NCBI RefSeq assembly: GCF_016446285.1
Contig: NZ_CP054140.1
Span: 601,501 to 665,500, forward strand
Origin: Desulfobulbus oligotrophicus
Lineage (GTDB): Bacteria > Desulfobacterota > Desulfobulbia > Desulfobulbales > Desulfobulbaceae
DNA length: 64,000 nucleotides
Reading direction: 5' to 3'
This document shows, one piece after another, positions 1-9,830 of the stretch. Position numbers and translations under genes: made by a program. Below the pieces are notes generated by a model. The model had not been told where the DNA came from and did no database searches. It was given only the letters and a program-made list of their open reading frames with translations. Position 1 is the stretch's first letter. The number at the start of each line of letters is the position of its first letter.

Positions 1-1
1 C

Positions 2-268
2 GACGAACTCAAGGACGTGATCGCCATGCTCGGGCTGGAGGAACTGTCACGCGACGACCAGCGACGTGTGCACAGAGCGCGGCGGCTGGAGCGGTTCCTG
101 ACCCAGCCATTCTTCACCACCGGGCAGTTCACCGGCATGGGCGGCGCCATGGTGGAGCTGGAGGACACGCTGGACGGCTGCGAGCGTATCCTCAACGACG
201 AGTTCTCCGGCTATCCCGAGCAGGCGCTGTACATGATCGGCACAGTCGATGAGGCGAAGAAGCCATGA
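2..268 (+). CDS. atpD: F1 ATPase beta subunit, C-terminal end (partial, N-ATPase type)
   Basis: Only the last 88 residues are present; the gene begins before the window. The frame reads from base 2 and ends in a TGA that overlaps the next start (ATGA). The residues around 'FLTQPFFTTGQFTG' are the usual C-terminal helical domain of the catalytic beta subunit, which hydrolyses or makes ATP in the F1 head. Being first in the order D-C-Q-R-B-E-F-A-G identifies the operon as an N-ATPase and not a standard atpBEFHAGDC cluster. Identification is firm despite the truncation. Confidence 0.93.
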   Translation, partial: DELKDVIAMLGLEELSRDDQRRVHRARRLERFLTQPFFTTGQFTGMGGAMVELEDTLDGCERILNDEFSGYPEQALYMIGTVDEAKKP

Positions 269-684
269 GCACGGAGGGTAGTTCAATGACCATGCGGATC
301 AAGGTCATCGTGCCCTCGGGCGTGCTGGCAGAGCAGCAGGCCGCAAAACTGGTGGCTGAGGCGAGTGACGGATCGTTCTGCCTGCTGCCGCGTCATGTCG
401 ACTTTGTGGCAGTGCTGGTCCCAGGCATTCTCACCCTGACCTCTGCAGACGGTGAAGAGACCTTTTTCGCGGTGGACGAAGGCCTGCTGGTCAAGCACGG
501 CACAGACGTCCGGGTGTCCACCTGGAACGCCCTGCAGGGCAAATTGGGCGAGCTGCAGCAGGCGGTGCTGGCGCAGTTCCGCGAACAGGGCGAACAGGAG
601 CAGCAGGCTCGTCACGCCCTGGACCGGCTGGAGACCAGTCTGGTGCAGCAGGTCCTGGACTGGGACGGGCGCAGACATGCCTGA
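265..684 (+). CDS. atpC: F1 ATPase epsilon subunit
   Basis: 139 residues with the epsilon N-terminal beta-sandwich pattern (motifs 'IKVIVPSGV', 'FCLLPRHVDFVAVLVPGIL') and a C-terminal helical arm rich in Gln and Glu. It links the rotor shaft to the c-ring and can inhibit hydrolysis. The start overlaps the atpD stop by four bases, and the stop overlaps the next start, so the genes are translationally coupled. In N-ATPase operons atpC directly follows atpD, as here. Confidence 0.93.
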   Translation: MSTEGSSMTMRIKVIVPSGVLAEQQAAKLVAEASDGSFCLLPRHVDFVAVLVPGILTLTSADGEETFFAVDEGLLVKHGTDVRVSTWNALQGKLGELQQAVLAQFREQGEQEQQARHALDRLETSLVQQVLDWDGRRHA

Positions 685-1021
685 ACGCGATCCCATACCG
701 CCGAATGAGCCGTTGCGCGGACTGGACGAGGAGATCGGTGCCAGGGAAGCGCGCAAGGTTCGGATGCGCAGCCGCCGCGACCGCACCCTCTGGCACGGCC
801 TGGGGGCGGCCGGCATCGTTGGCTGGTCTGTGACCGTGCCGACCGTGGCCGGGACATTTTTGGGACTGTGGATCGACCGCCGCTGGCCGGGCGATCTCTC
901 GTGGACCCTGGCACTGCTGCTGGGCGGGGTCGCACTGGGTTGCCTCAATGCGTGGTATTGGGTCAATCAGGAGTCAAGGATGATCGAGAAGGACGAAGCA
1001 GAACAGGAGGCCGACCAATGA
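677..1021 (+). CDS. atpQ: N-ATPase accessory membrane protein AtpQ (AtpI-like)
   Basis: 114 residues. A charged, Arg-rich N-terminus is followed by two hydrophobic segments (about residues 46-66 and 74-94) and an acidic tail. The second-position small gene with two membrane spans matches AtpQ of N-ATPases, which is related to AtpI/Gene1 proteins and is thought to help c-ring assembly. The ATG at 677 overlaps the atpC stop. The name rests on position and topology more than on sequence motifs. Confidence 0.8.
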   Translation: MPERDPIPPNEPLRGLDEEIGAREARKVRMRSRRDRTLWHGLGAAGIVGWSVTVPTVAGTFLGLWIDRRWPGDLSWTLALLLGGVALGCLNAWYWVNQESRMIEKDEAEQEADQ

Positions 1022-1323
1022 ACACCGCGCTTCTCCTGCTGTTGGCACTGGTGGCCGGGCTCGGCCTGGGCCTGCTCTATTTCGGCGGCCTGTGGTTGAC
1101 TGTACAGCGGCTGGCACGCACACGCAACCCGACGCTGCTGTTTGCACTGAGCTTCGTGCTACGCACGGCGCTGGTGGTGACGGGCATGTACCTGGTGATG
1201 GACGGCAGCTGGCAGCGCCTGCTGGTATGCCTGGCCGGCTTCATTATCGTGCGCCAGGTGATGCTGTCGCGACTGCGGCCCGACTGCTTCCCGCAGGCGC
1301 CGTGCAAAGGAGTGGAACCATGA
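1018..1323 (+). CDS. atpR: N-ATPase membrane subunit AtpR
   Basis: 101 residues, almost entirely hydrophobic, with three predicted membrane segments and a conserved Arg in the second ('FVLRTALVVTGMYLV'). AtpR is found only in N-ATPase operons and is thought to interact with the c-ring ion site through membrane Arg residues. The ATGA overlap with atpQ and the overlap with atpB show tight coupling. Position between atpQ and atpB is diagnostic. Confidence 0.85.
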   Translation: MNTALLLLLALVAGLGLGLLYFGGLWLTVQRLARTRNPTLLFALSFVLRTALVVTGMYLVMDGSWQRLLVCLAGFIIVRQVMLSRLRPDCFPQAPCKGVEP

Positions 1324-2045
1324 CCATCACGCCTGATGCCATCGTCTACTGGCAGTTCGGTCCATTTGCAATCAGCGCCACTTTAGTGTTCACCTGGGTG
1401 GTGATGGCGCTTTTGGCCGGTGGCTCGTGGCTGATTACGTGCAGACTGACGGGCGGGACTTCGGTGTCGCGCGGACAGCTGCTGCTGGAGATCGTGCTCG
1501 ATGGCATCCGCGGGCAGATCCGCGGCGTGGTCGACGTCGACGCAGACCGCTACCTGCCCTTTATCGGCACGCTGTTCCTGTTCATCGTGACGTCCAATGT
1601 CCTGGTCGTAGTACCAGGGTTCCAGGCACCCACCGGCTCGCTCTCGACCACCACGGCGCTGGCGCTGTGCGTGTTCGTGGCGGTGCCTGTCTTCGGCACT
1701 ATGTCCCAGGGCCTGCGTGGCTACCTGAAGACGTACCTGCAGCCAACCTGGCTCATGCTGCCGTTCAACATCCTCTCAGAACTGACGCGGACGATCTCGC
1801 TGTCGATCCGCCTGTTCGGCAACATGATGAGCGGTACCATGATCGCAGCGGTGGCGCTGGCGATCGCGCCGCTGTTCTTTCCGGTCATCATGAGTGTTCT
1901 CGGCCTGCTGATCGGCGTGATCCAGGCCTACATCTTTTCGGTCCTGGCGCTGGTCTACATCGTCTCGGCCACACGTGCCCACGAGGAGCAACTCGGCGGG
2001 CCACACAACGACAACAAAGGAGGAAGTACCCGTGGAGAGCCTTGA
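1320..2045 (+). CDS. atpB: Fo ATPase a subunit
   Basis: 241 residues and about five to six membrane segments. The essential stator Arg lies in the conserved stretch 'SIRLFGNMMSG', followed by the C-terminal helix ending 'AYIFSVLALVYIVSA'. The protein forms the two ion half-channels beside the c-ring. The ATG at 1320 overlaps the atpR stop; in-frame codons further upstream would run into atpR and are rejected. The 3' end overlaps atpE by 14 bases. Confidence 0.93.
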   Translation: MTITPDAIVYWQFGPFAISATLVFTWVVMALLAGGSWLITCRLTGGTSVSRGQLLLEIVLDGIRGQIRGVVDVDADRYLPFIGTLFLFIVTSNVLVVVPGFQAPTGSLSTTTALALCVFVAVPVFGTMSQGLRGYLKTYLQPTWLMLPFNILSELTRTISLSIRLFGNMMSGTMIAAVALAIAPLFFPVIMSVLGLLIGVIQAYIFSVLALVYIVSATRAHEEQLGGPHNDNKGGSTRGEP

Positions 2046-2310
2046 GCTGATCGGCATGATCTCAATCATCATGGCGGGAGCCACTGTCGGCATCGGTGCC
2101 CCGATCACCGCTATCGGCGAGGGCTGGGCGGTCTCACGTGCGATGGGCGCGCTGGCCCAGCAACCCGATGCCGCACCGGTGATTTCGCGCACGCTGTTCA
2201 TCGGCCTGGCAATGACCGAGTCGTCGGCGATCTACTGTTTTGTCGTGTCAATGATCCTGATCTTCGCCAACCCGTTCTGGAACCACTTTCTGAGCCTTGC
2301 GGGAGGCTGA
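2032..2310 (+). CDS. atpE: Fo ATPase c subunit, N-ATPase type with Na+-like ligands
   Basis: 92 residues forming a two-helix hairpin. Translation most likely starts at GTG 2032, preceded by AAAGGAGG at the end of atpB. Helix 1 carries a second carboxylate ('AIGEGWAV'), the loop is 'AQQPDA', and helix 2 has the ion-binding Glu in 'MTESSAIYCF'. The pattern E-S-x3-Y together with the helix-1 Glu is the double-carboxylate signature of N-ATPase c-rings and suggests Na+ coupling. Ion specificity is inferred from these residues only. Confidence 0.92.
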   Translation: MESLELIGMISIIMAGATVGIGAPITAIGEGWAVSRAMGALAQQPDAAPVISRTLFIGLAMTESSAIYCFVVSMILIFANPFWNHFLSLAGG

Positions 2311-2312
2311 GC

Positions 2313-3095
2313 ATGGCGGTCGACTGGTTCACGCTGGTAGCCCAGGCTATCAACTTTCTGGTCCTGGTATGGCTGCTTAAACGCCTGTTTTACGACCGGA
2401 TCATCGGTGCCATGGACCAGCGGGAAGCAGGCATCGCCGACCGTCTGGAGGAGGCCGCACGTGAGCGCGAGGTTGCTGCAAAGGAAGCCGAGAAGTACCG
2501 CGCCGGCAACTGGGAGTTTGAGCAGCAACGTGAACAGATGCTCGCACGCGCTGCTGATGAGGCCGAAGCGCGGCGCCAGGTGCTGCTGGAGGACGCACGC
2601 CGGCAGGCCGCCAAGGTCCAACAGCAGTGGCTCGGGAAGTTGGAACGTGAGCGTGAGGACCTGCTGCAGGACTTTCGCGAACGCGTTGGCCAGGGAGTGT
2701 TCACCCTGGCCGGTCAGGGCCTGAAGGAGCTGGCTGACGCGGATCTGGAAGCGCAGATGCTGAAAGTGTTTGCGCAGCGGATCCAGGACCTCGATCCGGA
2801 GCAGCGCGAGGCGATCATCGCAACGATCCGCGACTCCAGCGGCGAAGTCGAAGTCAACACCTCCTTCACGCTCAACCAGCAGGGCCGGGACACGCTGACA
2901 GCAACCCTGCGCGAGCATCTGGGCAAGGATATCCAGGTGCACTTCGGCACCGACCCGAAACTGATCTGCGGCATCGAACTGCGCGCCCGCTCACACCGCC
3001 TGGCCTGGAGCCTGGGCTCCTGGCTGGAAGGACTGGAAGCACGGGTCTTCGAGGCCCTGGACGAGAGCGCCCGGGATCATGCCGCCGACCGCTAA
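2313..3095 (+). CDS. atpF: Fo ATPase b subunit, extended N-ATPase form
   Basis: 260 residues, well above the roughly 160 of ordinary b subunits. One N-terminal membrane helix ('[20 protein letters not shown]') is followed by a long charged coiled coil to about residue 135. A C-terminal region ('[14 protein letters not shown]' to '[11 protein letters not shown]') resembles the delta-subunit fold. The operon has no atpH, so this extension probably replaces delta in the peripheral stalk, as proposed for N-ATPases. It overlaps the atpA start by 17 bases. Confidence 0.88.
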   Translation: MAVDWFTLVAQAINFLVLVWLLKRLFYDRIIGAMDQREAGIADRLEEAAREREVAAKEAEKYRAGNWEFEQQREQMLARAADEAEARRQVLLEDARRQAAKVQQQWLGKLEREREDLLQDFRERVGQGVFTLAGQGLKELADADLEAQMLKVFAQRIQDLDPEQREAIIATIRDSSGEVEVNTSFTLNQQGRDTLTATLREHLGKDIQVHFGTDPKLICGIELRARSHRLAWSLGSWLEGLEARVFEALDESARDHAADR

Positions 3096-4644
3096 GCCAA
3101 CGACAGCCGGCGCAATGAAGGAGTCGCTGCACGCGTCCGTCAGGCTGACACTGGACATCGTCGCACAGGTGCTGGCGGGCACGCGCGCGGAGCTGGTGAC
3201 CCATGAGGTCGGCAGAGTAATTTCGGTCGGCCCGGGAGTGGCGCGGGTGCGCGGCCTGGCCGGGGTTCAGGCCGAGGAGCTGGTGGGCCTGCATGGCGGT
3301 CTGCTCGGGATGGCCTACAACCTCGATCCCGACGAGGTCGGCGTGGTGCTGCTGGGTGCGGGTAACGCGCTGGTGGCGGGCAGCTTCGCCCACCGCACAG
3401 GTCGCATCCTTGATGTGCCGGTCGGCGGTGCACTGCTCGGCCGCGTGGTCGGTGCGCTGGGTAATCCACTGGACGAGCTCGGGCCGGTGCGTACGCGCGA
3501 GCGGCGGCCGGTCGAGCGACCGGCGCCACCGATCCTGCACCGGGCACCGGTCACCCGGCCGTTGCAGACCGGGCTGAAGGTTATCGATTCGCTGCTGCCC
3601 ATCGGCCGCGGCCAGCGCGAGCTGATCCTCGGTGACCGCCAGACCGGCAAGACCGCCATTGCCCTGGACACCATCCTCAACCAGCGCGGCCGGAACGTGG
3701 TGTGCGTGTACTGCAGCATCGGCCAGCGCACTTCAGAGGTGGCCGAGCTCCTCACCCACCTGCGCCGCCACGATGCGCTGGGCTACAGCATCATCGTGAC
3801 CGCCTCGGGCGACGAGCCGCCGGGCGTCCAGTACATCGCCCCGTACGCGGCAACAACCATTGCCGAATACTTCATGGAACAGGGCCGCGACGTGCTGATC
3901 GTCTACGATGACCTCACCCGCCACGCCCGCGCCTATCGCGAGCTGTCGCTGCTGATGCGCCGACCCCCCGGCCGCGAGGCCTACCCGGGCGACATCTTTT
4001 ACGTGCATTCGCGACTGCTCGAACGCGCCACCCAACTGCGTGCTGAGCGCGGCGGCGGCTCGTTGACCGCGCTGCCGATCGCCGAGACCCAATCGCAGAA
4101 CATCTCCGCCTATATCCCCACCAACCTGATCTCCATCACCGACGGTCAGATCGTCCTGTCGCCGACGCAGTTCCGCAAGGGCATCCTGCCGGCCGTGGAT
4201 GTGGGCCGTTCGGTGTCGCGGGTGGGGGGCAAGGCGCAGCTACCCTGCTACCGCGCCGTGGCCGGGGAACTGCGGCTGTCGTACACCCAGTTCGAGGAGC
4301 TGGAGGTCTTTGCCCGCTTTGGCACACGGCTGGATGAGGCCTCGGTTGCCACGCTCGAACGCGGCCGTCGGGTACGCGAGGTGCTCCGCCAGCAACAGTA
4401 CCGGCCGATGCCGGTCGCCGAACAGGTTGCAGTGCTGATGACCGCCGGTGAGGGACTGTTGAACGCCGTGCCGGTGGAACAGGTTGCAAGGGTCGAACAG
4501 GCGATCCGCACCGCTGTCACCAGACAGTTACCGAAAATCTGTCAACGCATGGAGTCCGGCGAACCGCTCGTCGACGAAGATCGCGCCGAGCTGCTGCGCG
4601 TGATCGGTACGGTGCTGACTGTTGCCAAGAAAGCTGCACCATGA
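3079..4644 (+). CDS. atpA: F1 ATPase alpha subunit
   Basis: 521 residues. The non-catalytic nucleotide-binding subunit is shown by the P-loop '[10 protein letters not shown]' (about residue 190), the '[11 protein letters not shown]' stretch and the '[21 protein letters not shown]' region. The first ATG (3079) overlaps atpF; a second ATG at 3115 is possible, and neither has a strong ribosome binding site. The stop overlaps atpG by four bases. Family identification is secure. Confidence 0.95.
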   Translation: MPPTAKPTTAGAMKESLHASVRLTLDIVAQVLAGTRAELVTHEVGRVISVGPGVARVRGLAGVQAEELVGLHGGLLGMAYNLDPDEVGVVLLGAGNALVAGSFAHRTGRILDVPVGGALLGRVVGALGNPLDELGPVRTRERRPVERPAPPILHRAPVTRPLQTGLKVIDSLLPIGRGQRELILGDRQTGKTAIALDTILNQRGRNVVCVYCSIGQRTSEVAELLTHLRRHDALGYSIIVTASGDEPPGVQYIAPYAATTIAEYFMEQGRDVLIVYDDLTRHARAYRELSLLMRRPPGREAYPGDIFYVHSRLLERATQLRAERGGGSLTALPIAETQSQNISAYIPTNLISITDGQIVLSPTQFRKGILPAVDVGRSVSRVGGKAQLPCYRAVAGELRLSYTQFEELEVFARFGTRLDEASVATLERGRRVREVLRQQQYRPMPVAEQVAVLMTAGEGLLNAVPVEQVARVEQAIRTAVTRQLPKICQRMESGEPLVDEDRAELLRVIGTVLTVAKKAAP

Positions 4645-5546
4645 GCCGGAACCTGGAATCAATGCGCCGCCGGATCAGCACCGCCGAAGACCTGTACGGC
4701 GTGGTCCGGGTGATGAAGGCCATGGCCGCCTCCAGCGTGCGCCAGTACGAGGCTGCTGTGGAATCGCTGGCCGAGTACAATCGCACCATCGAGGCCGGCC
4801 TGCAGATCGCCCTGCGCCACCGCCCCGAATCCATCGCGCCCGAGGTCGCGGTCGGCATGCGTACGATGGTGGTCGTGTTCGGCTCCGACCAGGGCATGTG
4901 CGGCGCTTTCAACGAGCAGGTCACGGCTTTCGCGCTGAAGCAGCTCGACACCCTCGGCAACGAGCGCGGAGACACCGCAGTGCTGGTTGTTGGCGCACGA
5001 GCAGCGGGCAGGCTGGAAGACGCGGGCTGCACCCTGGTACAACGGCTGTCGATGCCGAGCTCGATTGCCGGCGTCAGCCCAGCGGTCCACAACCTGTTGC
5101 TTGCGGTCGAGGCGTTGCGTTTCAGTGACAACATCGACCGGTTACTGGTCATCCATCACAGGCCGGGTGCCTTCACTGACTCACGATTGCAGGTGCTGCA
5201 ACTGCTGCCCGTCGACCGTGCCTGGCTGGACCATCTGGCCAACAGGGACTGGAATTCACGCTCGCTGCCGACCTTCAGCATACAGTGGCGCGAGCTGTTC
5301 TCATCGCTGATCCGGCAACACCTGTTCGTTGCCCTGTACCGCGCGTTTGCCGAGTCGCTGGCCAGCGAAAACGCCAGCCGCCTGGCGTCAATGCAGGCTG
5401 CCGAGCGCAACATCGAGGGCCACCTCAGGCAGCTTCAGCTCGACTATCACCAGGGACGGCAGGAGTCGATCCAGGCGGAGCTGCTGGACATCGTGGCCGG
5501 CTTTGAAACCCTGACTGAAGATGAGGAGAGACCGCCCGGTTTGTAA
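4641..5546 (+). CDS. atpG: F1 ATPase gamma subunit
   Basis: 301 residues. The N-terminal helix ('[29 protein letters not shown]') and C-terminal helix ('[20 protein letters not shown]') form the antiparallel coiled-coil rotor shaft, with a Rossmann-like middle ('[16 protein letters not shown]'). It is the last gene of the N-ATPase operon; the next gene is convergent and ends only 26 bases away, so the operon stops here. Confidence 0.94.
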   Translation: MSRNLESMRRRISTAEDLYGVVRVMKAMAASSVRQYEAAVESLAEYNRTIEAGLQIALRHRPESIAPEVAVGMRTMVVVFGSDQGMCGAFNEQVTAFALKQLDTLGNERGDTAVLVVGARAAGRLEDAGCTLVQRLSMPSSIAGVSPAVHNLLLAVEALRFSDNIDRLLVIHHRPGAFTDSRLQVLQLLPVDRAWLDHLANRDWNSRSLPTFSIQWRELFSSLIRQHLFVALYRAFAESLASENASRLASMQAAERNIEGHLRQLQLDYHQGRQESIQAELLDIVAGFETLTEDEERPPGL

Positions 5547-5571
5547 AGAGCAGCAAACCCAAAAGACACGA

Positions 5572-6537
5572 TCACAAAAAAGACCGGCTCACCGCCAGCC
5601 AGGCAACAAGTACACCGATCAGGGCCGTGCGGGTCATAAGCCGGCAGGCGGCAGCAATGTGTTGCGGTGTTACAGCAGCAAGTCCTACACCGATATACGG
5701 TTTGTCCACCAGAACCCCGTGATAGTAGTTCGGTCCGTTAAGGCGCACGCCCAGGGCACCGGCAAAGGCTGCCTCCGGATAACCGGCGTTGGGGCTGGCA
5801 TGATGCGTCCCCTCCTGCCGGGCAACGTTCAATGCACGCAGACCGGTAAGACCTGGGGTCAGGCCGGCGGCCAGGGCAATCAACAGTGGTGAAAGCCGGG
5901 CCGGCAGGAAATTCGCCACATCATCTATGCGGGCCGCAGCCCGACCAAACAGCAGGTAACGCTCATTCTTATAGCCGACCATTGAATCAAGGGTATTGAC
6001 CATCTTGTAGGCCAGGGCCAGGGGTGCACCACCGATGGCCGCGAAAAAGAGCGGTGACAGCACACCGTCGACCGCGTTCTCCGCCACGGTCTCCACCGTT
6101 GCCCGGGCTATATCATCGGCCTGATACTGATCAACATCCCGGCCCACAATCATGGCCACCTGGGAACGGGCCCGGCCAACCTCACCGATGGCCAGCGAGG
6201 CATGAATTTCCATGGCTGCCTGCCGCAGAGAGCGGGCTGACAGACAAAAAAAGAGCAGCACACTCTCCACCATAAAGCCGACCACCGCATGCACCTGCCA
6301 GGCCAGGGACACAACCGCAGCAGCCACGCCCCAGCACCCAAGGATCAGGCTCACGGCAAAGGCCCAACCGGCAAGCTGTTCGCCGGCAAGCCACCGCCGC
6401 CACAGCGGCTCGGTTTTGGTGATGGCCCATCCCATCCAGCGGATCGGATGCGGCAACCAGCGGGGATCGCCGATCAAGGCGTCCAGACAGAAGGCGGCGG
6501 GAATGGTCAACCAGACCAGATAACCGGCAAGATCCAT
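5572..6537 (-). CDS. cbiB: Adenosylcobinamide-phosphate synthase CbiB/CobD
   Basis: 321 residues from the ATG at 6537. The frame is open 23 codons further, but that would overlap the upstream gene, and this start fits the usual family length. Integral membrane protein with several hydrophobic segments and the family stretches 'LDALIGDPRWLPHPIRWMG', 'ATVETVAENAVDGVLSPLFFA' and 'SPNAGYPEAAFAGALGVRL'. It joins aminopropanol (or its phosphate) to adenosylcobyric acid in cobalamin synthesis. Last gene of a four-gene minus-strand operon, seven bases after the aminotransferase-like gene. Confidence 0.93.
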   Translation of the reverse strand: MDLAGYLVWLTIPAAFCLDALIGDPRWLPHPIRWMGWAITKTEPLWRRWLAGEQLAGWAFAVSLILGCWGVAAAVVSLAWQVHAVVGFMVESVLLFFCLSARSLRQAAMEIHASLAIGEVGRARSQVAMIVGRDVDQYQADDIARATVETVAENAVDGVLSPLFFAAIGGAPLALAYKMVNTLDSMVGYKNERYLLFGRAAARIDDVANFLPARLSPLLIALAAGLTPGLTGLRALNVARQEGTHHASPNAGYPEAAFAGALGVRLNGPNYYHGVLVDKPYIGVGLAAVTPQHIAAACRLMTRTALIGVLVAWLAVSRSFL

Positions 6538-6544
6538 AACAGAC

Positions 6545-7621
6545 TTATCGTTGTGAATGAACAAGAGCGACCAGATGCCGGGCCACCGCACTGTTTGCAG
6601 CCGCATCTTTCAAAGCGATGCGGATGTATCCCTCATCAAGCCCGTAAAAGTTGGCGCAGTTACGGATGAGAAAACGCTGTTCAGCCAGGGCCCGGCAAAC
6701 AGCGCCTGCGGTTTGTCCCTCCGGCAGACCGATGAGCAGGTACGAGGTGGTGCTCGGATAGACAATAAGGGGTGCAGCGGCGAGCCGCTGCCGAAACAGT
6801 GCACTTTCAGCGTCCAGGTGAGCGCGGGTCTGATCGATGAAGGCACCAACCGTATCCGGATGGGCGCCGATATACCGTACTGCCTCCTGGGCCAGACTGT
6901 TGACGCACCAGGGCTGCATGTAGCGACGAAAGGGTTCGATAACAGACGGATCAGCCACTAAAAATCCAACGCGCAACCCCGGCATGCCGAAGATTTTGGA
7001 GGCTGACCAGAGAACAATGACGTTGTCCAGTGCACATTGGCACATACCCTGATCTTCCCGGGCAAAGGACAGATACGATTCATCAATGATAAAACGGACC
7101 TCGCGGTGCTGTGTACACAACTCCATTAACTGTGCATGGGGAATCAGCCGCCCCGTCGGATTGTTGGGATTGCAGAGGAAAACAGTGTCAATCCCGGTCA
7201 GTCGCGCACTGAGCCGCACCACATCCACGGCAAAATCAAGGTTTGGCGAGGTGAGAAAAAATTCAGGCATGATCCCGTGGAGGCGGGCACCGTCGGCGTA
7301 ATCGGCATAGGTCGGGCCAACGATCAGCACCCGCCTGCTTTTCAGAACAGCACAGGCCGTGTAGATGAACTGGGTGGTGCCGTTACCGGCCAGAACCCGC
7401 TGCTCGCTCACACCAAGCAGGGCCGCAACAGCACGAACAGCGCCCTGCGCATCGACCTCGGGCAGTGACGTGATCCGGTCCATTCGCCCCTGGAGGTACT
7501 CGATCAGCCCGGGTAACGCACCAAGAGGATTGATGTTGCTGCTCATATCGGTGATATCTTCCGGCCGGCAGCCCAGCTCTTCGGCCAGCTCGACAACATT
7601 GCCGCCATGTCCTTGTATCAT
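6545..7621 (-). CDS. cobC: PLP-dependent threonine-phosphate decarboxylase-like protein (CobC/CobD)
   Basis: 358 residues of fold-type I aminotransferase related to HisC. Visible features are 'CNPNNPTGRL' (cofactor site), 'FIIDESYLSF' (Asp contacting the pyridine nitrogen), the PLP Lys in 'SASKIFGMPGLRVGF', and a C-terminal Arg in 'GYIRIALKD'. Its place beside cbiB and cbiP indicates L-threonine-O-3-phosphate decarboxylase, making the aminopropanol phosphate linker of cobalamin. A histidinol-phosphate aminotransferase is the alternative, but the context argues against it. Naming differs between species (CobD in Salmonella). Confidence 0.87.
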   Translation of the reverse strand: MIQGHGGNVVELAEELGCRPEDITDMSSNINPLGALPGLIEYLQGRMDRITSLPEVDAQGAVRAVAALLGVSEQRVLAGNGTTQFIYTACAVLKSRRVLIVGPTYADYADGARLHGIMPEFFLTSPNLDFAVDVVRLSARLTGIDTVFLCNPNNPTGRLIPHAQLMELCTQHREVRFIIDESYLSFAREDQGMCQCALDNVIVLWSASKIFGMPGLRVGFLVADPSVIEPFRRYMQPWCVNSLAQEAVRYIGAHPDTVGAFIDQTRAHLDAESALFRQRLAAAPLIVYPSTTSYLLIGLPEGQTAGAVCRALAEQRFLIRNCANFYGLDEGYIRIALKDAAANSAVARHLVALVHSQR

Positions 7622-7715
7622 AATGGCTCCATGCAGGTACGAAAAAACAGATCAGAGGTCAACAGGTGTGTACACCGTGGTGCAGTACAACCGGTCGGCA
7701 GCAGAGACAGCGTTG

Positions 7716-9242
7716 TCACGATCGGTGACTCAGCCGTTCCTGCAGATCCCGCGGCAGCAAAGCGATGATCGCCTCGATGTCAAGATAGGCTGCAGCATGC
7801 TCGGCCAACTGGTCATAGGCCCGATCACGGGCAGCCGGGCCGTGCAGCTGATCAACAGCCACATGACTGAGGCCGATACCACTCAGCCAGCGGCGGGTGA
7901 TTGCCGGCGTATCGAAAAAGCCGTGCATATAGGTGCCCATCACCCGCTGATCAGCACTGATGCACCCATCAGCATCGTTGCAGGACGTGCCGTTGCGGTC
8001 CTGTACACACAGCAGGCTCTGCCCGTCGGGACACCTGCTCTGCCCCATGTGAATCTCATAACCGCACCCGGCAATACCCCCCCAGGTAAAAGTAGTGCGT
8101 GTGGTGGTTTTCGGGGCCTTCAGCACAGTCTCCACCGGCAGCAGCCCCAATCCCCTGGTGCTGCCGGGCGGGCCTTCGATGCCGTCCGGGTCGTGTACCC
8201 AGGTGCCGAGCATCTGATAACCGCCGCAAATACCCAGCAGATGCCCACCGTCATCGACATACCGCCGAAGATGCTCCTGCCAGCCCGTCTGGTCAAGCCA
8301 TTGCAAATCTGTACTGGTGGCCTTTGAACCCGGCAGAATAACCGCCTGCAACTGAGCAAGCGACTGCGGCTGTTCAAGATAGACCAGCCGGCAGTCGGGC
8401 AGTTGCGCCAGGGGATCAAAGTCCGTGAAGTTGGAGATATGGGGAAGTCGAATAACGCCAATGGTCGGTCGATCAGCGTCCAAAGAGTTGTGCCGGGCAA
8501 GCTTGGGGCCTTCGATGACCACTGCATCCTCTGCCTCGATATGAAAATGCTTAAACCAGGGCAGGACACCAAAAACCGGTTTGCCGGTCCGCTGTTCAAT
8601 CCAGTCGATACCCGGTTGAAACAACGTGAGGTCGCCGCGGAAACGGTTGATGACAAAGCCGCTGATCCGATCCTGTTCCTCCGGCGACAGACAGGCAAGC
8701 GTACCAACGATCTGGGCAAACACGCCGCCCCGGTCGATATCAGCCACCAGAACGACCGGCGCCCGGGCATAGGCAGCCATCCGCAGGTTGACAATATCAT
8801 GCGCCATCAGATTGACTTCGGCGCAGGAACCGGCTCCTTCGAGCAGAATAAGATCATACCGCTGCCGCAACCGGTCAAGGGCGGCCCGGCTCTCGGCAAA
8901 GAGAAACTCTTTTTTACCGGTGTAGGATCTGGCAGAGGCATCGATCCAGGCTGCACCGTTGAGCACCACCTGGGCACCGACATCGCTCACCGGCTTGAGC
9001 AGAACCGGGTTCATATCACAGTGCGGGGCAACCCGTGCGGCCTCAGCCTGCACAATCTGAGCCCGCCCCATCTCTGCACCTTCGGCGGTGACTCCGGAGT
9101 TGTTTGACATATTCTGCGCCTTGAACGGTGCTACGCGAAGACCCCGATTGACCAGAATCCGGCACAGGGCAGTGGTGACAATCGATTTCCCCACATCTGA
9201 TCCGGTTCCCAGCACTGCCAGACAGGCTGCTTGCTTTTTCAT
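7716..9242 (-). CDS. cbiP: Cobyric acid synthase (glutamine-hydrolysing)
   Basis: 508 residues. An N-terminal dethiobiotin-synthetase-like ATPase domain ('LGTGSDVGKSIVTTALCRIL', 'PFKAQNMSNNSGVT') is followed by a class I glutamine amidotransferase domain with the catalytic Cys in 'LLGICGGYQMLG' and a distal His near 'GTYMHGFFD'. It amidates side chains b, d, e and g of adenosylcobyrinic a,c-diamide. Length and motif order are normal for CbiP/CobQ. It lies second in the cobalamin operon after cobO. Confidence 0.96.
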   Translation of the reverse strand: MKKQAACLAVLGTGSDVGKSIVTTALCRILVNRGLRVAPFKAQNMSNNSGVTAEGAEMGRAQIVQAEAARVAPHCDMNPVLLKPVSDVGAQVVLNGAAWIDASARSYTGKKEFLFAESRAALDRLRQRYDLILLEGAGSCAEVNLMAHDIVNLRMAAYARAPVVLVADIDRGGVFAQIVGTLACLSPEEQDRISGFVINRFRGDLTLFQPGIDWIEQRTGKPVFGVLPWFKHFHIEAEDAVVIEGPKLARHNSLDADRPTIGVIRLPHISNFTDFDPLAQLPDCRLVYLEQPQSLAQLQAVILPGSKATSTDLQWLDQTGWQEHLRRYVDDGGHLLGICGGYQMLGTWVHDPDGIEGPPGSTRGLGLLPVETVLKAPKTTTRTTFTWGGIAGCGYEIHMGQSRCPDGQSLLCVQDRNGTSCNDADGCISADQRVMGTYMHGFFDTPAITRRWLSGIGLSHVAVDQLHGPAARDRAYDQLAEHAAAYLDIEAIIALLPRDLQERLSHRS

Positions 9243-9314
9243 AGTTCCTCTCCCGGGTGCCCGTCAAAGTGGAGGCAGTGCATGAAGCCTCATAAAGACG
9301 CCCGCTGCTCCTGG

Positions 9315-9830
9315 TTACACTTCAATACCTTTGCGAACCTGCACACCCTGGTCATAGTAGTGTTTGACCGCACGCATGTCTGTCACAAGATCAGCCTGCG
9401 CCATCACCGCCTCCGGTGCACCGCGGCCGGTGAGAACCAGCTCCACCGACTCCGGCCGCTCGGCAATGAGATCAAGCAGATCCTGCTCACCAAGAAGCCC
9501 CAGGGCACAGGCCACATTGATCTCATCGGCAACAACCAGGTCGTACTTTTTTGAGCGCAGCACTGCCTTCAGCGTTGCAAGACCGGCACGGGCAGCCTCG
9601 ATATCGGCCTCCTCCGGCGTCGTGACCAGCATGCATCCCCTGCCAAACTGTTCAACAGTGATGAGATCAGCAAGACGGGTCAGGATGTTCAGTTCGCTGT
9701 ACGCAGCGTTCTTGATAAACTGTCCGATATACACACGCAGTCCGGCCCCCGCGGCCCGTAACGCCAGACCGAGGGCAGCGGTGGTTTTACCTTTGCCGTC
9801 ACCTGTATAAATCTGCACATAACCCTGCAT
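9315..9830 (-). CDS. cobO: Cob(I)yrinic acid a,c-diamide adenosyltransferase (CobO/BtuR type)
   Basis: 171 residues with the ATP-binding P-loop 'GDGKGKTTAALGLALRA' at the N-terminus, 'VYIGQFIK', and 'LVVADEINVACALGL' (Walker B-like), as in CobA/CobO/BtuR. It transfers the 5'-deoxyadenosyl group from ATP to the corrinoid cobalt. First gene of the minus-strand cobalamin operon, with a GGGAG ribosome binding site a few bases upstream. Confidence 0.95.
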   Translation of the reverse strand: MQGYVQIYTGDGKGKTTAALGLALRAAGAGLRVYIGQFIKNAAYSELNILTRLADLITVEQFGRGCMLVTTPEEADIEAARAGLATLKAVLRSKKYDLVVADEINVACALGLLGEQDLLDLIAERPESVELVLTGRGAPEAVMAQADLVTDMRAVKHYYDQGVQVRKGIEV

